Positions 36,256 to 45,794 of a stretch of 51,637 nt of DNA are shown here, in pieces (position 1 is the stretch's first letter; every line of letters starts with the position of its first letter). Position numbers and translations under genes: made by a program. This DNA is from Dialister histaminiformans (GTDB lineage: Bacteria > Bacillota > Negativicutes > Veillonellales > Dialisteraceae). The DNA lies in the NCBI RefSeq assembly GCF_900103425.1, contig NZ_FMXA01000011.1:22137-73773 (forward strand). Direction: 5' to 3'. The notes under the pieces were generated by a model. That model was not told the DNA's origin. It worked only from the letters and a program-made list of their open reading frames with translations, and did no database searches.

Positions 36256-36519
36256 CATGTGACCCGCAGTAACATCGGAAGAGGAATAAGACTAAGAACT
36301 GTGGAGAATCATATGAGGTAAATATAGAGAAAATGTAATATTTTCAGATAGTTGACATTATTTATCTATTTTTGGATTTTTTTATATCTATATTAAGAAA
36401 ATTTGATGTAGGCAGTATAATCGGATTTCGAATAAAATGTATATGTATATATTTACCTTTTTGGGGTAGTATAGTAAACTTATATTGTCTTATTTTTTTA
36501 TTCTTGAAAGGAGGAAATT
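36256..36519. other. AT-rich promoter region before the YfcC gene
   Basis: Very AT-rich. TTGACA occurs at about 36353 but has no clear -10 partner at the right distance. The ribosome site AAAGGAGGAAATT directly precedes ATG 36520. No coding frame is convincing. Confidence 0.4.
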
Positions 36520-38232
36520 ATGTTCAAGAATATAACAAAAATGAAGACACCGCATACTTATGCAATTATTTTCGGTGTCGTAATTTTTGCGTGGATTCTG
36601 ACATTTCTGATTCCGGCTGGGCGTTTCAGCACTCATGATATTACTTATAAAGATAACAACGGAACAGAAAAGACACGTACTGTACTTCAGCAGGATTCAT
36701 TCCGTTACTACTACCATTACAATATGGGGGCTGTGCAGAAAGATCTGACTGCTATTGCCAACAATCCGGAAAAGCTGGATGAAATGGGTATTGATAAGGG
36801 TGACCTGGATGATCTCCTTAAGACCAACAGCGCAGAATGGACCGATGAAGATCTGTCTGATGCAGGCATTACCGATGCTGCCCTTTACAAGGAATTTGGT
36901 ATGGGCATCTATGACCAGTCTGCACCGCTGCACAAGACCGCCAGAATCTGGGGTACAGAAGATACCGGCGGATTTGGTGTTCTGAATTATGTATTTGAAG
37001 GGTTGGTAACCGGTGACAGAACAGGTACTGCAGTTGGTATCGTAGCATTGATTCTGGTTGTCGGTGGTTCTTTTGGTATTATCATGAGAACCGGTGCAGT
37101 AGATGCAGGCATCTATGCTTTCATCAACACATCCAAGGGCCTGGAACGTGCGGCTCTTCCACTTCTCTTCTTTGTATTCTCTCTTGGCGGAGCTACCTTC
37201 GGCATGGCGGAAGAATGTATTCCGTTTGCCATGGTTATGGTTCCGTTTGTAATTGCGCTTGGGTATGACTCCATTGTTGCAGTTACTGTAACTTTTGTAG
37301 CTTCTCAGGTTGGTAATGCGGTATCCTGGATGAGCCCGTTCTCCGTAGCTATTGCTCAGGGTATTGCAGGCATTCCGGTTCTGTCCGGCACCAGCTTCCG
37401 TCTTCCTATGTGGTTCATCGTTACCGCACTGTCTGCGGCATACATGATGATTTATGCAGAAAAGATAAGAAAGCATCCGGAATCTTCTGTTGTATATGAA
37501 AGCGATAAGTTCTTCCGCGACAGAATGAATGAAACCACAGAAGAAGAAAAGGAATTTAAGCTTGGACATAAGCTCATTCTTGTGGAAATGCTTGCTGTTC
37601 TGGTATGGATTGTCTGGGGCGTAACTCAGGAAGGTTATTACATCCCAGAAATTGCATCTCAGTTCTTCGTTATGGGCTTTGTAGCTGGTGTTACAGCCAT
37701 CATCTTCAAGCTGAATGGCATGACCATTAATGAAATGGCTGCTTCTTTCCAGTCTGGTGTTAAGGATCTGGCAGGTACTGCAGTGGTAGTAGGTATGGCT
37801 AAGGGCATTCTGCTGGTTCTGGGTGGCAGCGATGCAACCGAACCATCGGCTTTGAACACCATTCTTCACTATATCGGAGAATCTGTTCATGGCATTCCGG
37901 CGTTCTTTGGCGCAGAAATCATGTACCTGTTCCAGAGCTGCTTCAATCTGGCAGTTACCTCTAACTCTGGTCAGGCAGCCCTGACAATGCCGATTATGGC
38001 TCCGCTGTCTGATGTACTTGGCATTCATCGTCAGATTGCTGTCCTGGCATATCAGATGGGTGCAGGCTTCGTAGACGCATTTACTCCGGTATCTGCGGCT
38101 CTGATCGGTGTACTGGGTGTAGCTCATATTGATTGGGCAACCTGGGCGAAGTTCCAGATTAAGATGCAGGGATTCTTCTTCCTTATGGGTACAATTATCC
38201 TGTTTATTGCCTGCATGATTGGTTTGCAGTAA
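36520..38232 (+). CDS. YfcC-family membrane carrier
   Basis: A 570-residue protein. It starts MKTPHTYAIIF..WILTFLIPAGRFS, the hallmark of the YfcC/DcuC-like family, and contains FSLGGATFGMAEECIPFAMVMVP and SNSGQAALTMPIMAPLSD, two conserved re-entrant or core blocks. About 12 helices. Between the first helix and the core lies a polar insertion of about 110 residues (about 40-150, rich in Asp/Lys), probably extracytoplasmic. Substrates of the family are poorly defined (carboxylates or amino acids/peptides). The gene directly downstream encodes isoaspartyl dipeptidase, so uptake of isoaspartyl or acidic peptides is a reasonable guess. Confidence 0.85.
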   Translation: MFKNITKMKTPHTYAIIFGVVIFAWILTFLIPAGRFSTHDITYKDNNGTEKTRTVLQQDSFRYYYHYNMGAVQKDLTAIANNPEKLDEMGIDKGDLDDLLKTNSAEWTDEDLSDAGITDAALYKEFGMGIYDQSAPLHKTARIWGTEDTGGFGVLNYVFEGLVTGDRTGTAVGIVALILVVGGSFGIIMRTGAVDAGIYAFINTSKGLERAALPLLFFVFSLGGATFGMAEECIPFAMVMVPFVIALGYDSIVAVTVTFVASQVGNAVSWMSPFSVAIAQGIAGIPVLSGTSFRLPMWFIVTALSAAYMMIYAEKIRKHPESSVVYESDKFFRDRMNETTEEEKEFKLGHKLILVEMLAVLVWIVWGVTQEGYYIPEIASQFFVMGFVAGVTAIIFKLNGMTINEMAASFQSGVKDLAGTAVVVGMAKGILLVLGGSDATEPSALNTILHYIGESVHGIPAFFGAEIMYLFQSCFNLAVTSNSGQAALTMPIMAPLSDVLGIHRQIAVLAYQMGAGFVDAFTPVSAALIGVLGVAHIDWATWAKFQIKMQGFFFLMGTIILFIACMIGLQ

Positions 38233-38279
38233 CTGGCAGAAAGCCTTATACCACAGGTGACAGGCTTTGTGTTTCTTGA

Positions 38280-38316
38280 GGTGTATGGCGTGACGATATG
38301 CCATACACCTTTTTTG
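38280..38316 (+). terminator. Terminator after the YfcC gene
   Basis: GGTGTATGGC pairs with GCCATACACC followed by TTTTTTG, only about 25 bases before iadA; some readthrough into iadA is likely. Confidence 0.85.
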
Positions 38317-38341
38317 TTACATTTCATCTATGGAGGAAATA

Positions 38342-39535
38342 ATGGTTATTCTCATTAAAAATGCAGAAGTTTATGCTCCGGAGAAACTGGGGCGTAAGGA
38401 TGTTCTTGTTCTGGATCAGCATATTGCCGCTATCGGAGATAATCTGAAGGTCGATTTTGGCGGTGCAGTTCCGGTCACTGAAGTAGATGGAACCGATATG
38501 GTTCTGACGCCAGGCTTTATTGACAGCCATGTGCATGTACTGGGCGGTGGCGGAGAAGGCGGTTTTGCTACCCGTACCCCGGAAGCTGTGCTTACTGACT
38601 TTACTACCTGCGGGATTACTACCGTATGCGGACTGATCGGCACTGACGGCGTGACCCGTGATATGCGGTCACTTGTAGCCAAAGTGCATGGCCTGGATGA
38701 AGAAGGTATCAGCACCTACTGCTATACCGGAAACTATAAGATTCCGATTAACACACTTACAGGCGATGTAATGACCGATATCATGATGATTGATAAGTGT
38801 ATCGGTGTTGGGGAAGTGGCATTGTCTGACCACAGATCTTCTCAGCCTACACAGGCAGAATTTGAACGTATTGTTGCCGATGCCCGTGTGGCAGGTATGC
38901 TTTCCGGAAAGGCCGGAATAGTGGACATCCATCTGGGCGACAGCACACGGTATCTGGATATGATTCTTGCACTGGTTCATAATACGGAAATTCCATATAC
39001 CCAGATTCTTCCGACACATATCAACAGAAATGCAGAACTGTTTGATGCCGGCCTCGATTATGTAAAGGAGGGCGGATATATTGACTTCACCGGTAATGCA
39101 GACATCGATTACTGGGAAACCGTATGCAGTGAAGTCAGAGTTTGCAAGGGATTCCGTCGTTATTATGACCTTGGACTGGATCCGGATCACTTTACCATGT
39201 CTTCCGATGGCCAGGGGTCTATGCCAGTATTTGATGCCAATGGCGTATATAAGGGAATCGGTGTAGCAAATTCTGCATGTCTGCTCAAGGAAATCAAAGA
39301 ATCTGTAGACAGAGAAGCTCTGCCGCTGGATTTTGTTCTCCGTTGTGTTACCTCTAATCCGGCTAAACTGCTCAAACTCCACAACAAGGGACATATCCAG
39401 ACTGGCTATGATGCAGATATCCTGTTGCTGAATAAGAAGGATCTGAGCGTTAATACCGTAATTGCCAAAGGCCAGATTATGGTCAGTGAAGGTAAACCGG
39501 TTAAATTCGGTACATTTGAACATATCAGAAAATAA
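38342..39535 (+). CDS. iadA: Isoaspartyl dipeptidase (beta-aspartyl peptidase)
   Basis: A 397-residue amidohydrolase. GFIDSHVHVLGGGGEGG carries the metal ligands H63 and H65. GVGEVALSDHRSSQPT, VDIHLGD, LPTHINRN and MSSDGQGSMPVFD match IadA. It hydrolyses beta-aspartyl dipeptides released from damaged proteins. The bridging residue in GVGEVALSD is Glu, not the carbamylated Lys of the E. coli enzyme, a known alternative in related proteins. GGAGG seven bases before ATG 38342 fixes the start; an ATG at 38330 overlaps that ribosome site. Confidence 0.94.
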   Translation: MVILIKNAEVYAPEKLGRKDVLVLDQHIAAIGDNLKVDFGGAVPVTEVDGTDMVLTPGFIDSHVHVLGGGGEGGFATRTPEAVLTDFTTCGITTVCGLIGTDGVTRDMRSLVAKVHGLDEEGISTYCYTGNYKIPINTLTGDVMTDIMMIDKCIGVGEVALSDHRSSQPTQAEFERIVADARVAGMLSGKAGIVDIHLGDSTRYLDMILALVHNTEIPYTQILPTHINRNAELFDAGLDYVKEGGYIDFTGNADIDYWETVCSEVRVCKGFRRYYDLGLDPDHFTMSSDGQGSMPVFDANGVYKGIGVANSACLLKEIKESVDREALPLDFVLRCVTSNPAKLLKLHNKGHIQTGYDADILLLNKKDLSVNTVIAKGQIMVSEGKPVKFGTFEHIRK

Positions 39536-39584
39536 ATACGGACTAAATATGGGGTTTATGTGAGAATCCAATATTTGGGAATGA

Positions 39585-39634
39585 CAAAAGGGACTGTGAA
39601 ATAATGAATAAAATCATTTTTCACAGTCCCTTTT
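39585..39634. terminator. Bidirectional terminator between iadA and ppx
   Basis: AAAAGGGACTGTGAAA pairs with TTTCACAGTCCCTTTT around a 17-base loop. It lies between convergent genes and can serve both. Confidence 0.92.
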
Positions 39635-39673
39635 GATGTGCCATGCAAACGATATTTCTGTATATTGTAAAGA

Positions 39674-41212
39674 TTAATATTCAGGGAACCATTCAATAAT
39701 CAAAGGCTTTTCAAAAAGTTTACGGAACACAGGTATGATAGGTGTGACGGCATGTGCAAGAATGTCCACGTTGTCTGTGCTGAAATATACGCGCATGTCC
39801 GCTGAATGGGAAGTTCCGGAGCAGACAATCTTTTCCACAGCCCGGTCGTTGGCTTCATCCAGCGCTTCTGCCAGCTGAAGGAAGCAGGCCAGCTGACGAA
39901 CGGTATCCCAGTCTTCATCTTCCAGCATGTCCGTGTAAGGGTTATTCTTCAGGAATTTGCGGGAATATCCATGATGGAATGCCACAATGAATGCGCACAT
40001 AATCTGTTCCTTATGAGAAAGGCCGAAAATACGGGCATTGGCCGTAAGGTAAGCGCTGTGGCGGGCGTGGCTGTAATAGTTGATAAGCATGCCGGCATCA
40101 TGGAGGAGTGAAGAGGTCATCAGTAGTTTTCTTTCCCGCCCATGCATACGATGAAGTGGTTTCCACTGATCGAACATGGTGAGTGCCATCTTGGTTACAT
40201 GAGAAGCATGTGCCCCATCGTGGAGAGGGATGGAATGGCGGTAATTCTTTACAGAGTTTACCAGCATATTTTTCAGGTAATCTTTTTTGCGATCATATTT
40301 ATTGTCATAATATCGGAAAAAGACACCTTCACGAAGACCGCATCCGGAGATAATCAGTTCTTCTGCGTTTACCAGTTCCAGCAGCTGTTCAATAACCAGG
40401 GACCCGGCAATGATAATATCGGTCCGTTCTTCGGACAGACCGGAAATATTTTCTCGCTCATGGGCGGATGTCCTGGAAAGGTAATCAATCATTTTGAACA
40501 GTTCTTTTACCGGGAGATGGTAGTTATGGAGTTTCGGCAGGGGATATCCGGTTTTTCTCTGATGCATCTTAGCCAGATTTCGAACAGTGCCTCCGATTCC
40601 GATAACAGGAAGCCCTGATTTAGGAAGCCAGGAAATGCGATGTAGCTTAGAAGATATAAATTCTTCCATTTCTTTGCGTTGTGATGAGGAAATTTCATCG
40701 GAAGAATCAAATTTCTGCGTCAAAGTTACAGCACCGATAGGAATGCTGATGGATTTAACCCGTTTTTTGTTTTTGACCAGGGAAATCTCAATACTGGCAC
40801 CGCCCAGGTCAAAAAGGAGAAAGTCCTTTTCATCAATCGTGTGGATTACCCCGGAAAAACCCAGGGTGGCTTCTGCATATCCGCTGATAACCGTCATGGG
40901 AATACCGGTTTTGGCGCGGACTCTCTTGATAAAAGAAGCCCCGTTTCGTGCATTTCGAACGGCAGCTGTCGCTACGGCAAGAACCGTCCCAATATGCTGA
41001 CTTTCGATAATATGTGCATAAACAGAAAGAAGTTTAAGCGCCCGCTGCTGTGCTTCTTCTGTGAGGCACATGTTGTTTTCCAGCATGCCAGCTGACAGGC
41101 GGATGGATTCCTTTTCCTGATATACCAGTTTATGGGCACCATTCTGAGTAATTTCAATGATAATGAAGCGGATTGAATTTGATCCTAAATCGATAACAGC
41201 TACTTGTTCCAT
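39674..41212 (-). CDS. ppx: Exopolyphosphatase/pppGpp phosphohydrolase (Ppx/GppA) with HD domain
   Basis: A 512-residue protein. The N-terminal ASKHA fold has AVIDLGSNSIRF (phosphate loop 1), ATAAVRNARNG and FDLGGASIEIS (loop 2), all intact. The C-terminal part carries an HD-type domain (SSLLHDAGMLINYYSHARHSAY). It degrades polyphosphate and possibly pppGpp. The minus-strand ATG at 41212 follows AAGGAGAAAAC; a longer frame to 41272 lacks support. It is divergent from the second Ppx-like gene and ppk. Confidence 0.93.
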   Translation of the reverse strand: MEQVAVIDLGSNSIRFIIIEITQNGAHKLVYQEKESIRLSAGMLENNMCLTEEAQQRALKLLSVYAHIIESQHIGTVLAVATAAVRNARNGASFIKRVRAKTGIPMTVISGYAEATLGFSGVIHTIDEKDFLLFDLGGASIEISLVKNKKRVKSISIPIGAVTLTQKFDSSDEISSSQRKEMEEFISSKLHRISWLPKSGLPVIGIGGTVRNLAKMHQRKTGYPLPKLHNYHLPVKELFKMIDYLSRTSAHERENISGLSEERTDIIIAGSLVIEQLLELVNAEELIISGCGLREGVFFRYYDNKYDRKKDYLKNMLVNSVKNYRHSIPLHDGAHASHVTKMALTMFDQWKPLHRMHGRERKLLMTSSLLHDAGMLINYYSHARHSAYLTANARIFGLSHKEQIMCAFIVAFHHGYSRKFLKNNPYTDMLEDEDWDTVRQLACFLQLAEALDEANDRAVEKIVCSGTSHSADMRVYFSTDNVDILAHAVTPIIPVFRKLFEKPLIIEWFPEY

Positions 41213-41456
41213 GTTTTCTCCTTCTTTAATAACTGTCTTTATTTTACAACAGGGAAGAAGATTTGAATACAAATTTTACAATTTTTACAACGAGGAATAG
41301 AAATGTGGAGTGACAGAAAGATGAAAAAGTGATATATTTCCAGAAGAAGTAAATTAAAATTAACTATAACAGCATATAGCCCAATGATAGAGAAATTTGT
41401 ATTATAATGATAATAAAGTAAACTTCTATATCAAAGGTTTGGAAAAGGAGTATTAC

Positions 41457-43013
41457 ATGAATTCGAATACAAAAATGTTGTACGGAGTTATTCACATTGG
41501 ATCTACAGCGTTATCTATGCGAATTGTATCGTATCATAACTTAGATGATATTCAGGTTATTGAAGAAGTGGCTAAAGAGGTTACTTTTGGTGAAGAAGTT
41601 TATCTCAATAAGAAACTGTCCTTTGCTTCGGTTAACCGGCTGTGCAGTATGCTGAATGGCTTAAAGCAGCTTCTTAACGACTATCAGGTAAAGGAATACA
41701 GCGTATATGCAACGGCAGTATTCAGAGAAGCAGAGAACAAGCGAGCTATTCTTGATCTGGTACATGTAAATACGGGCTTTGATGTTCAGGTGCTGGATAT
41801 GTCTCAGGAAATTTATCTGGAACATTTTGCATTGCAGCATCAGCTCAGGAAGTATAACCATAAAAATTCACACAGCCTTGGATCTGATTTCCTGTTTGTG
41901 GATATAACTTCCGGGGCGATGGGGCTTACCGTATGGCAGGGAGGCGTACTTACTTATCAGCATGACATACATGTAGGGACGCTTCGTCTGCTGGAAACCT
42001 TTAGTGCTAACCAGCGTGCATCCAGAGATTATCCGGATGCCCTTGCAGAATATATTCATGCGGTAATGAGGCCTGTCTGGAAGACCATTGAGCAGTATCA
42101 TCCGTCAACTCTGGTGTTCTCGGGGCGTGAATCAAGGATTATAGCCAGACTTCTTGGATGGCCGGTTATTAAGCATAATATGGCCATCTGCAGTCCGGAA
42201 AAGATTAACAGTCTCTATGATGCAGTTGGGAGGCAGTCGTCTTCCCATATCCGGCAGGCATATGGAATTACAGAAGCGGAAGCGGATGTGGTTCTTCCTA
42301 CCATTCATATATATCGGGAAATTCTGGAACACGTACCGGCGAATAAAGTGGTCATGATGGGAACAACCTTCCTGGAATCGCTGAGTATGTATTATGGAGC
42401 CGGAAAGACTGATGATCAGGCCATCGTGGAAATGCAGATTCAGAATCTTAAGCTTACTGAATCCATTGCCGAAGGGTACTATTATGAACCAAAACATGCG
42501 CATTGTATGCAGAATTACAGTCATATCATTATTGAAGCCTTCCGCTCAGTGAATGGCCTGGGAAAACGGGAGGAATTCCTTCTAAGTATGGCGCTGATTC
42601 TCAGCCAGATTGGTAAGTATGTCAATCTGATAGACTCCAGCAGAAACACTTGGAGCCTTATCCGCAGTATTGATATATTCGGCATTTCCGAAAAGGAAAA
42701 GGATGCGGTGGCATGCATTGCCTTTTATGAACACAAAGGTATGCCGGAAGAAGATGATTATGCGTTCAAACTTCTGGATGACAGCATGAAGATGACCGTG
42801 CTGAAGCTGATTGCGGTGTTCCGTCTTGTACGGGCTATGGATATTTCACGCAAACAGAAAATTCAGGATGTTACAGCCCGTATGGTGGATGATACACTGC
42901 TGATTGAATATGATACCAGCGCGCGCACAGCACTGGAAAGCTGGTTCTTTGAAAAGGAAAACGATTTGTTTAAGAGTGTTTTTGGTATTGAAGCCAAGCT
43001 GGAGAGAAGATAA
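41457..43013 (+). CDS. Degenerate Ppx/GppA-like protein
   Basis: A 518-residue paralogue of the divergent Ppx. Phosphate loop 1 reads GVIHIGSTALSMRI (catalytic-type DLGSNS lost), loop 2 reads FVDITSGAMGLTV (no GGGS), and the C-terminal HD-like segment lacks the HD pair (ALILSQIGKYVNL). The overall length and order are kept. It is probably a pseudoenzyme that regulates or scaffolds polyphosphate metabolism, because its stop overlaps the ppk1 start. AAAAGGAG before ATG 41457 sets the start. Confidence 0.8.
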   Translation: MNSNTKMLYGVIHIGSTALSMRIVSYHNLDDIQVIEEVAKEVTFGEEVYLNKKLSFASVNRLCSMLNGLKQLLNDYQVKEYSVYATAVFREAENKRAILDLVHVNTGFDVQVLDMSQEIYLEHFALQHQLRKYNHKNSHSLGSDFLFVDITSGAMGLTVWQGGVLTYQHDIHVGTLRLLETFSANQRASRDYPDALAEYIHAVMRPVWKTIEQYHPSTLVFSGRESRIIARLLGWPVIKHNMAICSPEKINSLYDAVGRQSSSHIRQAYGITEAEADVVLPTIHIYREILEHVPANKVVMMGTTFLESLSMYYGAGKTDDQAIVEMQIQNLKLTESIAEGYYYEPKHAHCMQNYSHIIIEAFRSVNGLGKREEFLLSMALILSQIGKYVNLIDSSRNTWSLIRSIDIFGISEKEKDAVACIAFYEHKGMPEEDDYAFKLLDDSMKMTVLKLIAVFRLVRAMDISRKQKIQDVTARMVDDTLLIEYDTSARTALESWFFEKENDLFKSVFGIEAKLERR

Positions 43014-45160
43014 TGATGAATACAACAGATTTCAAACAGAAATTTTATCTTAATCGTGAACTTTCCTGGCTGTCATTCAATGACAGGGTTCTCGAAGAAG
43101 CGACCGATCCCAATAATCCTCTTTTGGAAAAACTGAAGTTTGTAGCTATTACCTCTTCGAATCTGGATGAATTTTTCATGATTCGTGTGGCTGGTCTCAG
43201 ACATCAGAAGGAAAATGGGGTTACCAGAAAAGATATTGCAGGAATGACTCCTGAACAGCAGCTTCAGCACATATCGGAATCGGCACAGCACCTGGTGGCT
43301 AAACAGTATATGTATCTTAAGAAAATACTGAATGCGCTGGAACTGGAAGGCCTGTATTTTGTCAAGCCGCGTGATCTGACTAAAGGACAGCTGGAATGGC
43401 TCAGAGATTACTTTGAAAGGGAAATATTCCCGGTAGTTACTCCTATGGCTGTGGATTCATCCCATCCATTCCCGTTCCTGGCTTCCAAGAGTCTGAACCT
43501 GGCAATGCTTCTTGAAAAGATTGAACGTACCGGCGACGATGATAATGATATCGACGTCAAAACGGCCATTGTTCCGGTGCCTTCGGTTTTGTCGAGAATT
43601 ATTGCTCTGCCGGAAGATAAGGAAAGAAAGGGCTGTCATGATTTCGTCCTGCTGGAAGATGTAATCCGTCACTTTGCACAGCAGTTGTTCATGGGGTATG
43701 ATCTGCTGGAAGCGCATGCGTTCAGAATTACCCGTGACGCCGATCTGTATATTGATGAAGAAGACGCCAAGGATCTGGTAGTGGAAGTGGAACGTCAGTT
43801 GAAAAAGCGCCAGAAAGGGGAAGCCGTACGTGTGGAATTTGAGCGTGGAACCAGCCGGTTTATGCAGCGTTTTATTACACAGTCACTGAATCTGGTAAAG
43901 AACGACCTGTATGAAATTGATGGTCCGATTGATACCACTATGTATTTCCGTTTCTGTGGCATTCCCGGATATGATAAGCTGAGATATCCGGAGGCGCATC
44001 CATACACTCCGTGGAGCATGATTCAGTCCCATGAAAAGGATATCTTTTCCATGATTCGCGAAAAGGATATGCTGGTGCATCTGCCGTATGAATCCTTTGA
44101 TGAATCGGTAGTTAACTTTGTCATGTCAGCGGCTACGGATCCGGATGTACTGGCGATTAAACAGACACTGTACCGTGTAAGTTCCCGGAGCCCGATTATC
44201 TGGGCACTGGAAAAAGCGGCGCAGAATGGTAAGCAGGTCACGGTTCTCATGGAAGTTAAGGCCCGTTTTGATGAAGAAAATAATATTCACATGGCCAGAC
44301 GCCTTGAAAAGGCGGGAGCTCACGTAATTTATGGGCTGGTAGGGCTGAAGACTCACTCCAAGTGTACATTGATTATCCGCAGGGAAAAGGATGGCATCCG
44401 GAGATACGTTCATGTAGCTACCGGTAACTATAACGCGTCTACAGCAAAACTGTATACCGATTTGGGGATATTTACCTGCAGTGATACATTTGGTGCGGAT
44501 GCGTCTGCATTCTTCAATCTTCTGTCCGGCTATTCTGATCCGCCGGTATGGGATTCCTTCCTTGTGGCACCTATCAATCTGCGCGAACGCTGTGTAGCCT
44601 TGATTGACAGAGAAATTCAGCATGTTAAGAATGGGGAAAATGGGCATATTATTGCCAAGATGAATTCTCTGCTGGACAGCCGTATGGTGGATAAACTCTA
44701 TGAAGCTTCGCAGGCAGGGGTAAAGATTGAACTCATTGTCCGTGGTATCTGTGTGCTTATTCCTGGAATTCCAGGGGTGAGCGATAATATTACGGTTCGC
44801 AGCCTGGTGGGGCGTTTCCTTGAACATAGCCGTGTGTTCTGGTTTAATAATGGCGGCCGTGAAGAACTGTACATTGGCAGTGCTGACTGGATGCCGAGAA
44901 ACCTTAATGATCGTGTAGAACTGATGATTCCGGTAAAGGATACCGACTGCATGCACCGCATTAAGAACATGGTGCTTAAGGAACTGGAAGATAATCAGAA
45001 GGCGCATATCATGCAGTCCAATGGTACCTGGGTCAAGATGATAGCCAGTGAAAATAAGGTATGTGCCCAGGAATATTTCCAGAAGCTGGCAGAACAGCGC
45101 GGTGAACAGGAAAAGATGACTCTGAAACAAAAATTTGAACCTTATGTTCCTGTGAAATAA
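43013..45160 (+). CDS. ppk1: Polyphosphate kinase Ppk1
   Basis: A 715-residue Ppk1. The N-terminal domain (LNRELSWLSFNDRVLEEA, SSNLDEFFMIRV), head domain and two PLD-like C-terminal domains are all present. The autophosphorylated His is H448 in LKTHSKCTLI, and H467 lies in YVHVATGNYN. It reversibly polymerises ATP gamma-phosphate into polyphosphate. ATG 43013 overlaps the stop of the Ppx-like gene, so the two are coupled. A terminator follows at 45198. Confidence 0.97.
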   Translation: MMNTTDFKQKFYLNRELSWLSFNDRVLEEATDPNNPLLEKLKFVAITSSNLDEFFMIRVAGLRHQKENGVTRKDIAGMTPEQQLQHISESAQHLVAKQYMYLKKILNALELEGLYFVKPRDLTKGQLEWLRDYFEREIFPVVTPMAVDSSHPFPFLASKSLNLAMLLEKIERTGDDDNDIDVKTAIVPVPSVLSRIIALPEDKERKGCHDFVLLEDVIRHFAQQLFMGYDLLEAHAFRITRDADLYIDEEDAKDLVVEVERQLKKRQKGEAVRVEFERGTSRFMQRFITQSLNLVKNDLYEIDGPIDTTMYFRFCGIPGYDKLRYPEAHPYTPWSMIQSHEKDIFSMIREKDMLVHLPYESFDESVVNFVMSAATDPDVLAIKQTLYRVSSRSPIIWALEKAAQNGKQVTVLMEVKARFDEENNIHMARRLEKAGAHVIYGLVGLKTHSKCTLIIRREKDGIRRYVHVATGNYNASTAKLYTDLGIFTCSDTFGADASAFFNLLSGYSDPPVWDSFLVAPINLRERCVALIDREIQHVKNGENGHIIAKMNSLLDSRMVDKLYEASQAGVKIELIVRGICVLIPGIPGVSDNITVRSLVGRFLEHSRVFWFNNGGREELYIGSADWMPRNLNDRVELMIPVKDTDCMHRIKNMVLKELEDNQKAHIMQSNGTWVKMIASENKVCAQEYFQKLAEQRGEQEKMTLKQKFEPYVPVK

Positions 45161-45197
45161 CAGAAAGACCATTTATAACTGAAATAACAAAGTAAGT

Positions 45198-45253
45198 ACA
45201 ACCCTGAGGAGAGTTGCTGTTGCAGGCAGCTCTTCCCGGGGTTGTGCTTTTTG
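45198..45253 (+). terminator. Terminator of the ppk operon
   Basis: ACAACCC..AGAGTTGCTG pairs with CAGGCAGCTCT..GGGGTTGT, followed by GCTTTTTG. Confidence 0.85.
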
Positions 45254-45738
45254 TGTGCCAGTACAGGATAGCCTTGTAAATAAGAAGGGGCTGCTGTATG
45301 TACAGATGGATATATCTGTAAAGTATGGAACGCTATAACTAATATAACTATTAACACCTGGTGATAATAATTGTAGTAAGTGGTGATAATCCACCTGAAG
45401 GATGGTAAAAATGGGACAAAAAGTGGTAATAACAAATCATTGACAATCATAAAAATGACATTCCGGTGGCGGATGGTTCAAAACTTCAACCATTGAATTT
45501 ATCGGTATGGTGGTAATTTTCAGCGATTTATAAATATGCATCACTTCAATATATCCATTGGATAAGTACAAAGTTTACAATAAAAATATCAATAAATTAA
45601 GATATAATCGGATAAATTAGGAATATTAATAAAATTTTCCGTAAATAAACCATGCATTTATCCGGTAACAAATTGAATAAAAAACACGACAAATACTGAA
45701 TAATATCACAACAATACTTATTGTCAACTGCTATAAAT
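45254..45738. other. 480-base AT-rich spacer
   Basis: Strongly AT-rich, with no coding frame or clear terminator. It leads into the YabE-like promoter. Several short TATCCG and ATAAATTA tracts occur without evident symmetry. Confidence 0.4.
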
Positions 45739-45766
45739 TTGACATAATGTCCTCATATGGTAGAAT
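45739..45766 (+). promoter_or_regulatory. Sigma-70 promoter of the YabE-like gene
   Basis: TTGACA (45739-45744), a 16-base spacer and TAGAAT (45761-45766). Transcription would begin near 45773, so the translation start must lie after it, in agreement with ATG 45795. Confidence 0.75.
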
Positions 45767-45794
45767 ATTTCACATAGGAAAGGGAAATGTGGAT

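Noticed and set aside
36697-38304. 535-codon minus-strand frame opposite the YfcC gene
   Set aside because: A shadow of a strongly biased coding sequence; it has no ribosome site and a low-complexity His/Asn/Arg/Cys-rich composition.
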